Below, piece after piece: positions 30,125 to 40,374 of a stretch of DNA of 64,000 nucleotides. The notes under the pieces were generated by a model. It was not told the origin of the DNA. It searched no databases and saw only the letters and a list, made by a program, of their open reading frames with translations. The position numbers and the translations under genes were made by a program. The DNA lies in the NCBI RefSeq assembly GCF_014205115.1, contig NZ_JACHMW010000001.1, forward strand, positions 2,356,001 to 2,420,000, read 5' to 3'. The stretch's first letter is position 1; every line of letters starts with the position of its first letter. The stretch is from Micrococcus endophyticus. GTDB taxonomy: Bacteria; Actinomycetota; Actinomycetes; Actinomycetales; Micrococcaceae.

Positions 30125-31104
30125 AACCCGAGGCTGCGTGCCTCCCGCCGCAGCGCGTCCGCCGAGGAGTGCAGCGCCCGCATCTCCGCGGCGTCCAGCT
30201 CGGGCTGGATCACGCGGGTGACGCCGTCGCGCCCCACCACGGACGGCATGGACAGGGCGACGTCGGAGAGCCCGTGGACGCCGTCGAGCACGGTGGAGAC
30301 CGGCAGAATGGCGTGCTGGTCCCGCAGGATCGCCTCGAGCAGGCGGGTCGTGGCCACGCCGACCGCGTACGTGGTGGCACCCTTGCCCCGGATCACCTCG
30401 TACGCGGCATGCACCACGGTGTCCGCCACCTCGTCCAGGTCGGCGCGGGTGAACAGCGGGGCGGCCGGCGTCGGCCACTCCAGGATGGGCGTCGGGCCGA
30501 TGCGCGCCGAGCTCCACGCGGGGAACTCCGTGTCCCCGTGCTCGCCGAGGATGGCCGCGTGCACCGACGACGCGTGGACCTGCGCCCGCGACGCCAGCAG
30601 CCACCGCAGGCGGGACGTGTCCAGGAGAGTGCCCGAGCCGATCACTCGGCCGGCAGGCAGACCGGTGAGGCGCTGGGCCACCAGCGTGAGGACGTCCACG
30701 GGATTGGTGACGAGCACGATCAGCGCGTCCGGCGCGTGCGCCTGAACCTGGGGCAGCAGGCCGCGCAGGATCTCCACGTTGTGCGCGCCGAGGTCGAGGC
30801 GGGTCTGCCCCGGCCTCTGCTTGGCGCCGGCCGTGATCACCACGACCTCGCAGCCGGCCAGGACGTCCGGGTCCGCGCCGCCGGTCATCGCGGACGCAGA
30901 GGTGAACGGGGTGCCGTGGGCCAGATCGAGGACCTCGGCGCGGACCTTGGGCTCGTCGATGTCGTAGAGGGCGACCTCGCGGGCGACGCCGCGAATCAGC
31001 GCCGCGTAGCAGATCGCGGTGCCGACGCCGCCGGCCCCCACGACGCCGACCTTGCGGTGGGCGGGTCCGAGGGACGCGGGGGCGACGGGGGTGTGCTCGC
31101 TCAT
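30121..31104 (-). CDS. ldh: L-lactate dehydrogenase
   Basis: A 327-residue NAD-dependent enzyme interconverting pyruvate and L-lactate. The Rossmann motif is VVGAGGVGTA with the NAD-binding Asp in LYDID. The active-site segment is ILGEHGDTEFPAWS with the catalytic His, and LVTNPVDVLT is present. The Gln (rather than Arg) after GA(K) in ITAGAKQRPGQTR, with the following Arg, fits LDH rather than malate dehydrogenase. Leaderless start from TAGTCT. Confidence 0.9.
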   Translation of the reverse strand: MSEHTPVAPASLGPAHRKVGVVGAGGVGTAICYAALIRGVAREVALYDIDEPKVRAEVLDLAHGTPFTSASAMTGGADPDVLAGCEVVVITAGAKQRPGQTRLDLGAHNVEILRGLLPQVQAHAPDALIVLVTNPVDVLTLVAQRLTGLPAGRVIGSGTLLDTSRLRWLLASRAQVHASSVHAAILGEHGDTEFPAWSSARIGPTPILEWPTPAAPLFTRADLDEVADTVVHAAYEVIRGKGATTYAVGVATTRLLEAILRDQHAILPVSTVLDGVHGLSDVALSMPSVVGRDGVTRVIQPELDAAEMRALHSSADALRREARSLGF

Positions 31105-31111
31105 GCCTCGC

Positions 31112-31117
31112 AGACTA
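31112..31117 (-). promoter_or_regulatory. -10 box (TAGTCT) of a leaderless promoter
   Basis: Seven bases upstream of the minus-strand ATG at 31104. Confidence 0.55.
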
Positions 31118-31200
31118 GGGGTGTCCGGGCGGCCGACGGAACCCCGAGGCCGCCCCGTCCCCCGATGTTCAGCGCCGGGTCACCTGCGGGCAGGGCCGGG

Positions 31201-31980
31201 TCAGTCCTTCTTCTTGTCCGACTTCTTCTTGTCCGACTTCTTCTTGCCGGCCTTCTTCGCCGCCTTCTTGCGGGCCTTCTTCTGCGCCTTCCTGCGCTCC
31301 TTCTTCTCCTTCTCGGTCTCCTGGAGGGGTTCGTCGGCGGGCGCCTCGGAGTCCACGACGGCCTCCGGCGCCTCCGCCTCCTCCGGCCCGGCCGGATCCG
31401 TCGCGGGCGCGGCCTCCGCCGCCTCGGCCAAGCGTGCCCGGTAGGAGCGCACGTGGGTGCGGTTGGCGCAGTTGGCCTCGTCGCAGAAGCGCTTGGACCG
31501 GTTCCGGCTCGCGTCCACGAGCGCGTTCGCGCAGTCCTCGCCCTCGCACACGCGCAGGCGGGCCAGCTCGCCGTCCATCGCGGTCTCCGCTAGCGCGAGG
31601 GCGGCCATCGCGGCCAGCCGCTCCACCGCGTCGGCGGGGACCTGCGCCGGGGCCAGCCCGACGACGTCGCCCCCGGCCGTCAGCCGCAGCGGGCCGGCCT
31701 CGGCCAGCAGCTCGTTGACGGCGTCCACGGCGGCGGGCTCGTCCGTGGCGGCCAGCGCCCACACCCGGGTGAGGCGCTCGCGCAGCTCGCGGGCCCGGAC
31801 GGCCGCGGCGGCGGCCAGGCGCAGGCGGACCTCGCCCTCCTGCAGCTCCGGCACCAGCGCGGGCAGCTGCGTGGCGGCGGTGAACCGCTCCGGCTCCTCC
31901 TGGCCGCCGCGCGGACCCGGCGCGGTGTTCAGGAACGCGGCGACGGAGGACAGGCGGGCGAGCGTGCGGGGCGAGAGCAT
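31201..31980 (-). CDS. CGNR-type zinc-finger protein with ABATE domain and Lys-rich tail
   Basis: A 259-residue protein. Residues 1-130 are helical, as in the ABATE ligand-binding domain. Residues about 140-175 hold a CGNR zinc finger (CEGEDC...RFCDEANCANR) with Ala in place of Gly in the name motif. The C-terminus has an acidic stretch and then an extremely Lys-rich tail ending in two KKSDKKK repeats, resembling actinobacterial histone-like tails. Probably a DNA-binding regulator. The start at 31980 is fixed by a leaderless TACGCT box. Confidence 0.83.
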   Translation of the reverse strand: MLSPRTLARLSSVAAFLNTAPGPRGGQEEPERFTAATQLPALVPELQEGEVRLRLAAAAAVRARELRERLTRVWALAATDEPAAVDAVNELLAEAGPLRLTAGGDVVGLAPAQVPADAVERLAAMAALALAETAMDGELARLRVCEGEDCANALVDASRNRSKRFCDEANCANRTHVRSYRARLAEAAEAAPATDPAGPEEAEAPEAVVDSEAPADEPLQETEKEKKERRKAQKKARKKAAKKAGKKKSDKKKSDKKKD

Positions 31981-31986
31981 GGCGCC

Positions 31987-31992
31987 AGCGTA
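31987..31992 (-). promoter_or_regulatory. -10 box (TACGCT) of a leaderless promoter
   Basis: Six bases upstream of the minus-strand ATG at 31980. Confidence 0.5.
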
Positions 31993-32246
31993 CGGCGGGG
32001 CCCGGCCCGGCGTCACCGGCCTCAGGCCGCCCGCCTCAGACGCCCCCGTCACCGCGCACTGCGACGCCCGCCGCGTCACGCATCCCGTCGGCCGGCGAGC
32101 CCCCCAGGTCACCTGGCTTCACAGCGGGACCGAACTCCGCGACGAGCGCTGACAGGTCCAGTAGCCTGGCGCACAGCATGCCCACGGCGTCTCGCGCGGG
32201 CACACCCGGGGCCGGTGGGGCCCCCGACACCAGCACAGGAGCCACC

Positions 32247-33902
32247 ATGTCGCAGACCACCGAGGCGGGCGGCCGCCTCTCCGCCGGACACGTGATCGTC
32301 AAGACGCTCGAGTCCCACGGCGTCCGACGCATCTACTCCGTCCCCGGCGAGTCCTACCTGGACGTCCTCGATGGCCTGCACGACTCCCAGATCGAGAACG
32401 TGGTCTGCCGCCACGAGGGCGGCGCCACCTACATGGCCGAGGCCGACGGCAAGATGAACGAGGTCCCCGGCATCGCCATGGTGACCCGCGGCCCCGGCGC
32501 CGCCAACGCCCACGTGGGTCTGCACACCGCGTGGCAGGACTCCACCGCCCTCGTGCTGTTCGTGGGACTGATCCCCTTCGAGCACCGCGAGAAGGAGGCG
32601 TTCCAGGAGTTCGACCCGCACGCCTGGTTCGGCACCGGCGCCAAGCGCGTCATGGTCCTCGACCACGCCGACCGCGCCTCCGAGATCGTGGCCGAGGCCA
32701 TGTTCGCCGCCACCTCCGGCCGCCCCGGGCCCGTCGTCGTCGGCCTGCCGGAGGACGTGATCCGCGAGCAGATCGACGCGACCCTGCACCCGGTGATCCC
32801 CGTGGCCACCGGCGGCATGACCGTGGAGGACTGGAAGTCGCTGCACTCCGCGCTCAAGGAGTCCAAGAAGCCGCTGTTCATCACCGGCGGCAACGACTGG
32901 ACGGACGAGGGCGCCCAGCAGCTCACCCAGTGGCTCGAGGACCACAAGATCCCCGCCGCCGCCGAGTGGCGCACCGAGGGCACCGTGCCGTTCTCCTCCC
33001 CGTCCTACGTGGGCCCCATCGGCTACGGCCGCCCCAAGCCCACCTACGACCTGCTCGAGGAGACCGACCTGATCGTCTTCATCGGCACCGTGCCGGGCGA
33101 CGTCGTGACGAACGGCTTCAAGATCCGCCAGAACTGGGACAAGAAGAACTTCCTCGTCACCATCGACCCCTCGCTGCGCGGCCGCTCCGGCCCCGTCTCC
33201 CACCAGATCGTGGCCAAGCCGGACGTGTTCGTGCGCGACCTCGTCCGCATGGACCTGGACGTCAAGCCCGAGTGGGAGGAGTGGACCTCCCGCATGCGCG
33301 GCGAGCAGGAGAAGTTCGCGGCGCTGCCGCCGGCCGAGCCCTCCGAGGGCCAGGCCAAGATGGCCACCCTCATGGCGAACCTCATGCCGAAGCTGCCCAA
33401 GGACTCGATGATCTCCCTCGGCGCCGGCGAGCACACCAACTGGGCGCACCGCTACTTCCCCACCGAGGGCTACCGCGCCATGATCTCCGCGCGCAACGGC
33501 TCCATGGGCTACTCGGTGCCCGGCGCCGTGGCCGCCTCGCTGAACTTCCCGGACCGCACCGTGGTGACCATCGCAGGCGACGGCGAGTTCCTCATGAACG
33601 GCCAGGAGCTGGCCACCGCCGCCCAGTACGGCGCGACGCCCCTGGTGATCGTCATGGACAACCAGGAGTACGGCACCATCCGCACCCACCAGGAGCGCGA
33701 GTACCCCGAGCGCGTCTCCGGCACCCAGCTGAAGAACCCCGACTTCGCAGGCATGGCCGAGGCGTTCGGCGGCCTCGGCATCCGCGTGGAGAAGGACGCG
33801 GATGTGCCCGCCGCCGTCGACGCCGCGCTCAAGGCCGTCCAGGAGGAGGGCCGGTTCGCCCTCATCCACTTGATCGTGGAGCAGCGCGTCAAGGCCTACT
33901 GA
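32247..33902 (+). CDS. Thiamine diphosphate-dependent enzyme (acetolactate synthase-like)
   Basis: A 551-residue ThDP enzyme with the three-domain acetolactate synthase/pyruvate oxidase fold. The catalytic Glu lies in RHEGGATYMAEADG, and the ThDP motif starts AGDGEFLMNGQELATAA and ends at VIVMDNQEYGT. The N-terminus (SAGHVIVKTLESHGVRRIYS) resembles stand-alone members of the family that lack the regulatory subunit, so the exact reaction is uncertain. A TAGCCT box at 32162-32167 and an AGGAG ribosome site at 32237-32241 indicate a normal leader. Confidence 0.85.
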   Translation: MSQTTEAGGRLSAGHVIVKTLESHGVRRIYSVPGESYLDVLDGLHDSQIENVVCRHEGGATYMAEADGKMNEVPGIAMVTRGPGAANAHVGLHTAWQDSTALVLFVGLIPFEHREKEAFQEFDPHAWFGTGAKRVMVLDHADRASEIVAEAMFAATSGRPGPVVVGLPEDVIREQIDATLHPVIPVATGGMTVEDWKSLHSALKESKKPLFITGGNDWTDEGAQQLTQWLEDHKIPAAAEWRTEGTVPFSSPSYVGPIGYGRPKPTYDLLEETDLIVFIGTVPGDVVTNGFKIRQNWDKKNFLVTIDPSLRGRSGPVSHQIVAKPDVFVRDLVRMDLDVKPEWEEWTSRMRGEQEKFAALPPAEPSEGQAKMATLMANLMPKLPKDSMISLGAGEHTNWAHRYFPTEGYRAMISARNGSMGYSVPGAVAASLNFPDRTVVTIAGDGEFLMNGQELATAAQYGATPLVIVMDNQEYGTIRTHQEREYPERVSGTQLKNPDFAGMAEAFGGLGIRVEKDADVPAAVDAALKAVQEEGRFALIHLIVEQRVKAY

Positions 33903-33912
33903 GGCCGGCGGC

Positions 33913-33931
33913 GCGGCGCGGTCCGCGCCGC
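33913..33931. terminator. Bidirectional terminator between convergent genes
   Basis: GCGGCGCGG-T-CCGCGCCGC, a perfect dyad in the 37-base gap between the ThDP-enzyme stop and the acetyltransferase stop. Confidence 0.65.
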
Positions 33932-33939
33932 CCCTCCGC

Positions 33940-34500
33940 TCAGGCCGCCGTCGTGGGAACGTCGAAGCGCAGCTTCGGTTCGGGGAAGGGCGCACCGTCG
34001 AGGCCCGTCTCGACCCGGTCCCGCAGCACGCCCCCGCACGCGCGGATCGTGGCCACGGAGGCGGTGTTCGTCTCGTCGCACGTGAGCAGGGCGGCGGGCA
34101 CCCCGCGCGCGGCCAGCAGCGTCAGCGCGCCGCGCAGCAGGCGCACGGCGTGCCCCCGCCGCCGGAACGCGGGGCGCACCGCGTAGCCCACGTGCCCGTT
34201 GACGTGCCGCAGCGCCTCGTTCAGCTCCCACCGCACGGACACCCGGCCCACCAGCTCGCCTGCCTCGTCCACGCCCACGTAGAAGGACGCGGGCACGCGG
34301 CCGGGTTCGACGTCGCCACGCGCGTCGGCGGCGAGCGCGCGGAGGGTCGCGGGGAAGGAGCGGGTGCCGGCCATCAGGAAGTCGAACCCCTCCCGGTGCA
34401 GCTCCGCGTCCGCCTCGCGCGCCGCGATCTCGTCCGCGGTGCGCAGTGGGCGCAGCAGGAGGCCGTCCACGGTGACGGTGGGGCTGGGGTCGGGGAGCAT
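33940..34500 (-). CDS. GNAT-family N-acetyltransferase
   Basis: A 186-residue GNAT protein. The acetyl-CoA loop is visible as VGYAVRPAFRRRGHAVRLLR, followed by LTCDETNTASVATIRACGG. This arrangement is common in RimJ-like and antibiotic-modifying acetyltransferases; the substrate is unknown. Leaderless start from TACACT. Confidence 0.87.
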   Translation of the reverse strand: MLPDPSPTVTVDGLLLRPLRTADEIAAREADAELHREGFDFLMAGTRSFPATLRALAADARGDVEPGRVPASFYVGVDEAGELVGRVSVRWELNEALRHVNGHVGYAVRPAFRRRGHAVRLLRGALTLLAARGVPAALLTCDETNTASVATIRACGGVLRDRVETGLDGAPFPEPKLRFDVPTTAA

Positions 34501-34506
34501 GTGCCG

Positions 34507-34512
34507 AGTGTA
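34507..34512 (-). promoter_or_regulatory. -10 box (TACACT) of a leaderless promoter
   Basis: Six bases upstream of the minus-strand ATG at 34500. Confidence 0.55.
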
Positions 34513-34565
34513 CGAGGGTGGACGCCGGGCGCGGCCGTGTGAGCCGCCCGCCGGCGCCAGCTGGG

Positions 34566-34594
34566 GTGACGTGGGTCACGTTGGGGGCTAGGGT
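34566..34594 (+). promoter_or_regulatory. CRP-like dyad and -10 box upstream of the DUF779 gene
   Basis: GTGAC-GTGG-GTCAC (34566-34579) has the core of a CRP/GlxR site and sits where the -35 of the TAGGGT box (34589-34594) would be. A similar dyad precedes the aldehyde dehydrogenase gene. The AGGAGG ribosome site follows at 34620-34625. Confidence 0.5.
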
Positions 34595-34631
34595 GAGGGG
34601 ACCGACGATCGCCCATCCCCAGGAGGCCGCG

Positions 34632-35069
34632 ATGACCGTGCCGTCCTCGTCGGCGGAGCACGCGCCCGCGCTCGAGGCTCGCCCCGAGCTGCCGGGCGAG
34701 ACCGTGTCCCGCGTCGCCATGACGCCCGCGGCGCTCGAGCTGATCCGCCGACTCCTCCCGATCCATGGCCCGCTCATGTTCCACCAGTCCGGCGGCTGCT
34801 GCGACGGCTCCGCGCCCATGTGCTATCCCGCCGGCGACTTCACGACCGGCGCCGCCGACGTCCTGCTGGGCACCTTCGCGCTGCCGGCCGAGGGGGACCA
34901 GGACGCCGTGGAGATCCCGTTCTGGATGTCCGCCGCCCAGTTCGAGTACTGGAAGCACACTCACCTCACCCTGGACGTGGTGGACGGGCGCGGCTCGGGC
35001 TTCTCCGTCGAGGCGCCCGAGGGCAAGCGGTTCCTGATCCGTTCGCGGTTGATGGCCGGCTCGGGATGA
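34632..35069 (+). CDS. DUF779 protein associated with aldehyde dehydrogenase
   Basis: A 145-residue DUF779 protein with the conserved Cys-rich segment FHQSGGCCDGSAPMCYPAGD and the later PFWMSAAQFEYWKHTHL. Members of this family are encoded next to aldehyde dehydrogenases and are thought to assist them, but their chemistry is not established. It overlaps the GAF-regulator gene by four bases. Confidence 0.87.
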   Translation: MTVPSSSAEHAPALEARPELPGETVSRVAMTPAALELIRRLLPIHGPLMFHQSGGCCDGSAPMCYPAGDFTTGAADVLLGTFALPAEGDQDAVEIPFWMSAAQFEYWKHTHLTLDVVDGRGSGFSVEAPEGKRFLIRSRLMAGSG

Positions 35070-36535
35070 GCTCGACCCTCGCCACCGGCGCCTACCGACG
35101 CGCCGTGGACCGGGCCCACGAGTCCCTCGACTCGGTCCGCCTGTCACTCGCGCCGTCGTCGCCCACCGCTCCGACCGGCGCGGACCAGGGCCTGCGCGCC
35201 GCCCTCCAGGGGCTGCGGCGGGAGGTCCGCGAGTCCTGGCTGCGCTCCCTCGGCGCCCTCACTCCCGCGGGGTCGGCCCTCGACGCCGGGGCGGCCGCGA
35301 CCGCGCCCGCGGTGCCCGGCCAGACCGACCCGGCCACCCTCGCCGACGACGACCTCGCCGCCGCCCGCCGCGAGCAGCGTCTCGCCGTGGCCCTGCCGGT
35401 GGTCCGCCGCATGCTCATCCACCCCGCGGCCGAGGCGGGGATGCTCGCCGCGATCGGCAACGCGCGCGGCCACCTGCTGTGGGTCGAGGGCGACCGGACC
35501 GCGGTGCGCCACGCCGAGACCATGGGCTTCGTGGCCGGCGCCGACTGGTCCGAGGCGTCCATGGGCACGTCCGCCCCCGGCATCGTCCTCGCGACCGGCG
35601 CCCCCACGCAGGTCAGCGGCGGCGAGCACCTGAGCCCGCGCGTGCACCCGTGGAGCTGTTCGGCCGTCCCGCTCACGGACCCGGCCACCGGGCGGCTCGT
35701 CGGGGTCCTGGACCTCACGGGCGGCGAGGATGCCGTCAGCCACCTCGCCCTGCCGCTGCTCCAGGCCACCGTGGACGCCGTGCACGCCGCCTGGCGGGAC
35801 CTGCCCGCCCCGTCCCGGGGCCGTCCCCGCGGCACCGCCCCGACGCCGGGCCCCGCGGCTCCGCCGTCCGTCTCGCCGGGGCCGAGCCCCGCCGCCGCGC
35901 CGCACCGCCATGACGCCGCCGCGGGCCTGCTGCGCGTCACCGGCCATCTGCCGCCCACGCTGGACGGGGTCGAGCTCACCGGCCGGCACGCCGAGATCCT
36001 CACCCTCCTCGCGTGGCACGGCCCGGGCCTGACCGGCGCCGAGCTCGAGGTCGCGCTGTATCCGGAGGAGACCGCCGGGCACCGGCCCGCGCCGGGCGAC
36101 GCCCCCGCCCGTGCCATCTCGCTGCGCGCCGAGGTGCATCGACTCCGCCGGGCACTGCAGGACGCGGGGGCGCCGGTGGAGCTGCTGTCCCGACCGTACC
36201 GGCTCGTGGGGGAGGTGCACGCGGACTTGCTGTGCGCGCGGGAGGCGCTGCGCGCCGGGGACCTGGACCGTGCGCTGCACGCGGCGGCCGGGCCGGTGCT
36301 GCCGCGGTCGGTGTCCCCCGGTGTCGCCTCGATCCGGGCGGAGCTGGGGGAGGCGCTGCGCGAGGCCGTCGCCCAGGACGCGGATGTCGAGCAGCTCTGG
36401 GCCTACCTGGGCCGCCCTGAGGCCCGCGACGACGTCGAGCTCTGGGGTGCCGCCCTGCGTCTGCTGCCGGCGGACTCGCCGCGGCGCGCGCTCGCCGTGG
36501 CCACGCTCGAGCGGATCGAGCGGGACCTGGCCTGA
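35066..36535 (+). CDS. GAF-domain transcriptional regulator of the aldehyde/alcohol dehydrogenase genes
   Basis: A 489-residue protein. An N-terminal helical segment is followed by a GAF-type sensor (about residues 110-240, GHLLWVEGDRTAVRHAETMG, GVLDLTGGEDAV). A Pro/Ala-rich linker leads to a C-terminal winged-helix-like region (LTGRHAEILTLLAWHGPGLT, ISLRAEVHRLRRAL). The front half resembles AcoR-type activators but no AAA+ domain is present. Being between DUF779 and the dehydrogenase genes, it probably controls them in response to an aldehyde, alcohol or acetoin-like compound. Confidence 0.82.
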   Translation: MSSTLATGAYRRAVDRAHESLDSVRLSLAPSSPTAPTGADQGLRAALQGLRREVRESWLRSLGALTPAGSALDAGAAATAPAVPGQTDPATLADDDLAAARREQRLAVALPVVRRMLIHPAAEAGMLAAIGNARGHLLWVEGDRTAVRHAETMGFVAGADWSEASMGTSAPGIVLATGAPTQVSGGEHLSPRVHPWSCSAVPLTDPATGRLVGVLDLTGGEDAVSHLALPLLQATVDAVHAAWRDLPAPSRGRPRGTAPTPGPAAPPSVSPGPSPAAAPHRHDAAAGLLRVTGHLPPTLDGVELTGRHAEILTLLAWHGPGLTGAELEVALYPEETAGHRPAPGDAPARAISLRAEVHRLRRALQDAGAPVELLSRPYRLVGEVHADLLCAREALRAGDLDRALHAAAGPVLPRSVSPGVASIRAELGEALREAVAQDADVEQLWAYLGRPEARDDVELWGAALRLLPADSPRRALAVATLERIERDLA

Positions 36536-36585
36536 CCCGGCCCGCCCCTCTTCCGCGCCCGACTGCAACCTTCGTGCAACCTCCT

Positions 36586-36601
36586 TGTGACTAGGGTCAC
36601 A
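36586..36601. promoter_or_regulatory. CRP/GlxR-type site upstream of the aldehyde dehydrogenase gene
   Basis: TGTGA-CTAGGG-TCACA, a perfect match to the palindromic consensus, 57 bases before the ATG. It suggests carbon-source (cAMP) control. Confidence 0.7.
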
Positions 36602-36657
36602 GCCACGGCAGGGCGCCACCCGGCGTCGAGGCAACCGCAGGCAAAGGAGCCAGCACC

Positions 36658-38181
<1,524 letters not shown>

Positions 38182-38233
38182 GCCGACGCCGGTACTGCAC
38201 GCCCCCTCCCCACTCCACGAAAGGTGATCCCCC

Positions 38234-39265
38234 ATGACCACGATGAAGGCAGCCGTCGTCACCCAGTTCGGCAAAGAGACCGACGTCAAGGAGGTCGAGC
38301 GTCCGACGCCCGGCCAGCATCAAGCGCTCGTGAAGCTCATCTCCTCGGGCGTCTGTCACACGGACCTGCACGCGATGGAGGGCGACTGGCCGGTGAAGCC
38401 GACCCCGCCGTTCATCCCGGGCCACGAGGGCGTGGGCATCGTCGAGGAGGTCGGACCCGACGTCGAGAACCTCAAGGTCGGGGACATGGTCGGCAACGCG
38501 TGGCTGTGGGGCGCGTGCGGCCACTGCCAGTACTGCCGCACCGGGTGGGAGACCCTGTGCGAGGAGCAGGTCAACGGCGGCTACTCCATGAACGGATCCT
38601 TCGGCGAGTACATGCTCGTGGACGCCCGCTACGCGCCCCTGATCCCCGAGGGCGCGGACCCGATGGAGGTCGGCCCGATCCTGTGCGCCGGCGTCACGGT
38701 GTACAAGGGGCTGAAGCAGACCGAGGTGCGGCCCGGGCAGTGGGTCGTGATCTCCGGCATCGGCGGCCTGGGGCACATCGCGGTGCAGTACGCCGTGGCG
38801 ATGGGCATGCGCGTGGTGGCCGTGGACGTCGCGGACGACAAGCTGGCGCTCGCCTCCCGGCACGGCGCGGAGCTGACCGTGAACGCGAACGTCGCGGACC
38901 CCTCCGTGGAGATCCAGGAGAAGATCGGCGGCGCCCACGGCGTGCTCGTCACGGCCGTGCACCCGCAGGCGTTCGGCCAGGCCATCGCGATGACCCGCCG
39001 CGGCGGCACCATCGTGTTCAACGGTCTGCCCCCGGGCGACTTCCCCGCGCCGATCTTCGACATCGTCCTCAAGGGCCTGACCATCCGCGGTTCGATCGTG
39101 GGCACCCGGCAGGACATGGTCGAGGCACTCGAGTTCTACGCGGCCGGGAAGATCCACCCGACGTTCCACACCCGTCCGCTCACCGAGATCAACGACGTGT
39201 TCGAGGAGATGCGCCACGGCAAGATCGAGGGCCGCGTCGTCATTGACTACGCGATGCAGGACTGA
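38234..39265 (+). CDS. adhP: Zinc-dependent alcohol dehydrogenase (AdhP-like)
   Basis: A 343-residue medium-chain alcohol dehydrogenase. Catalytic zinc ligands lie in GVCHTDLHAMEGDWP and GHEGVGIVEEVG, structural zinc ligands in CGHCQYCRTGWETLC, and the NAD-binding motif is GIGGLGHIAVQYA. The start follows a CGAAAGGTG ribosome site. It shares the operon with the aldehyde dehydrogenase. Confidence 0.92.
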   Translation: MTTMKAAVVTQFGKETDVKEVERPTPGQHQALVKLISSGVCHTDLHAMEGDWPVKPTPPFIPGHEGVGIVEEVGPDVENLKVGDMVGNAWLWGACGHCQYCRTGWETLCEEQVNGGYSMNGSFGEYMLVDARYAPLIPEGADPMEVGPILCAGVTVYKGLKQTEVRPGQWVVISGIGGLGHIAVQYAVAMGMRVVAVDVADDKLALASRHGAELTVNANVADPSVEIQEKIGGAHGVLVTAVHPQAFGQAIAMTRRGGTIVFNGLPPGDFPAPIFDIVLKGLTIRGSIVGTRQDMVEALEFYAAGKIHPTFHTRPLTEINDVFEEMRHGKIEGRVVIDYAMQD

Positions 39266-39325
39266 CGTGTCGCCTGGGCGTCGGCTGGGCGCGGGGTAGT
39301 ATCGACACATCACGCGCACCAGTGC

Positions 39326-39373
39326 GACGGCGGTCGTCCCGCCCGGAGATCCGGGTCGGGGCGGCCGCCGTCG
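39326..39373. terminator. Long imperfect hairpin between convergent genes
   Basis: GACGGCGGTCGTCCCGCCCG pairs with the downstream arm ending GGGGCGGCCGCCGTC around a short loop (CGGAGATCCG region). It lies between adhP and the convergent hydrolase gene; the rest of the 154-base gap shows nothing else. Confidence 0.6.
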
Positions 39374-39419
39374 TCGTCGCGGGGACGGGGCGGGCGGCAG
39401 CGCGCCCGACACCCGGTCC

Positions 39420-40325
39420 TCAGCGGGCCGCGGCCGGGACGACGCCGTCGCGCAGCCACTCCAGCGCGGCCGGCCAGAAGGTCGGCGCGAACCGCGCGTG
39501 GAACAGCCCGAAGTGCCCGATCTCCGCCACACCGAGCTCCTCCGGCCGCACCCGCCAGCGCACCGTCCGCCGACCCGGCGAGTAGGAGTCCGCGCGGTCG
39601 AGGGCGGCGTCGGTGCCGAAGTCGTCGTCCACGGGCGCCACGATCAGCGCGTCCGCCGTGAACGCGGCCAGACGACGGCGCAGCTCGTCCCGGCCGGCGG
39701 CGGTGCGGGCGCTCGCGGTGAAGTCGCGGCGACTGCGCGCCCAGTCCAGGGCGACCCCGCGCGGCAGGTCCTCGAGCCAGCCGAGCCGCCGCCCCGGGAA
39801 GTGCCCGCGGGCCAGCGTGATCGCCGGCATCGCCGCATGCCACCGCGCCCACATCCGCACGCGCCCCGGCCGCGCCCGGTAGTCCCGCCAGTGGGCGTGC
39901 TGACCGCCGACGGCCACGTGCCGGGCCACGTGACGCGCCTTGTCTGCGAGCCCGATGCCGAACCCGCCGTAGCTGTGGCCCACCGTCAGGAGGGGGCCGG
40001 GCAGGTGCGTCCGGGCCCAGCCGAGCACGGCGTCCGCGTCGAGGGCGCCCCAGTCCGCCCAGCGCGCCCGCCGGGCCACGGCGAACGGCTCTCGGGACTC
40101 CCCGACGCCCCGGTAGTCGAACGTGACCGCGTGGAATCCGTGGCCGGCGAGGAACTCGGCGTAGCGCCGGTAGTACGTGGCCTTCACCCCGGTCGCCGAG
40201 GCGATCACCACGGTGCCCGCAGGCGAAGCCGGGGGCGTCGTCGTCGTGGGGGTGAAGTGGCGGGCCGCGAGGACGAAGCCGTCGGGAGCGCGGAGGCGCA
40301 CGGGGGTGGAGGTGGTCTGTGTCAC
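39420..40325 (-). CDS. Alpha/beta-hydrolase
   Basis: A 301-residue hydrolase with nucleophile elbow GHSYGGFG (Ser near residue 118), an acidic residue in VAPVDDDFGTD and a late His (EIGHFGLFH). The oxyanion segment precedes VIASATGVKATYYR. Esterase, lipase or thioesterase activity is possible; the substrate is unknown. A TAGGGT box six bases upstream supports the GTG start at 40325. Confidence 0.83.
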   Translation of the reverse strand: MTQTTSTPVRLRAPDGFVLAARHFTPTTTTPPASPAGTVVIASATGVKATYYRRYAEFLAGHGFHAVTFDYRGVGESREPFAVARRARWADWGALDADAVLGWARTHLPGPLLTVGHSYGGFGIGLADKARHVARHVAVGGQHAHWRDYRARPGRVRMWARWHAAMPAITLARGHFPGRRLGWLEDLPRGVALDWARSRRDFTASARTAAGRDELRRRLAAFTADALIVAPVDDDFGTDAALDRADSYSPGRRTVRWRVRPEELGVAEIGHFGLFHARFAPTFWPAALEWLRDGVVPAAAR

Positions 40326-40331
40326 GCCGCC

Positions 40332-40337
40332 ACCCTA
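40332..40337 (-). promoter_or_regulatory. -10 box (TAGGGT) of a leaderless promoter
   Basis: Six bases upstream of the minus-strand GTG at 40325. Confidence 0.55.
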
Positions 40338-40362
40338 GGCGCGGGGGCGGCGCGACCTGCGA

Positions 40363-40368
40363 CACAAT
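40363..40368 (+). promoter_or_regulatory. -10 box (CACAAT) of a leaderless promoter
   Basis: Six bases upstream of the ATG at 40375. Confidence 0.45.
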
Positions 40369-40374
40369 GGGCCC

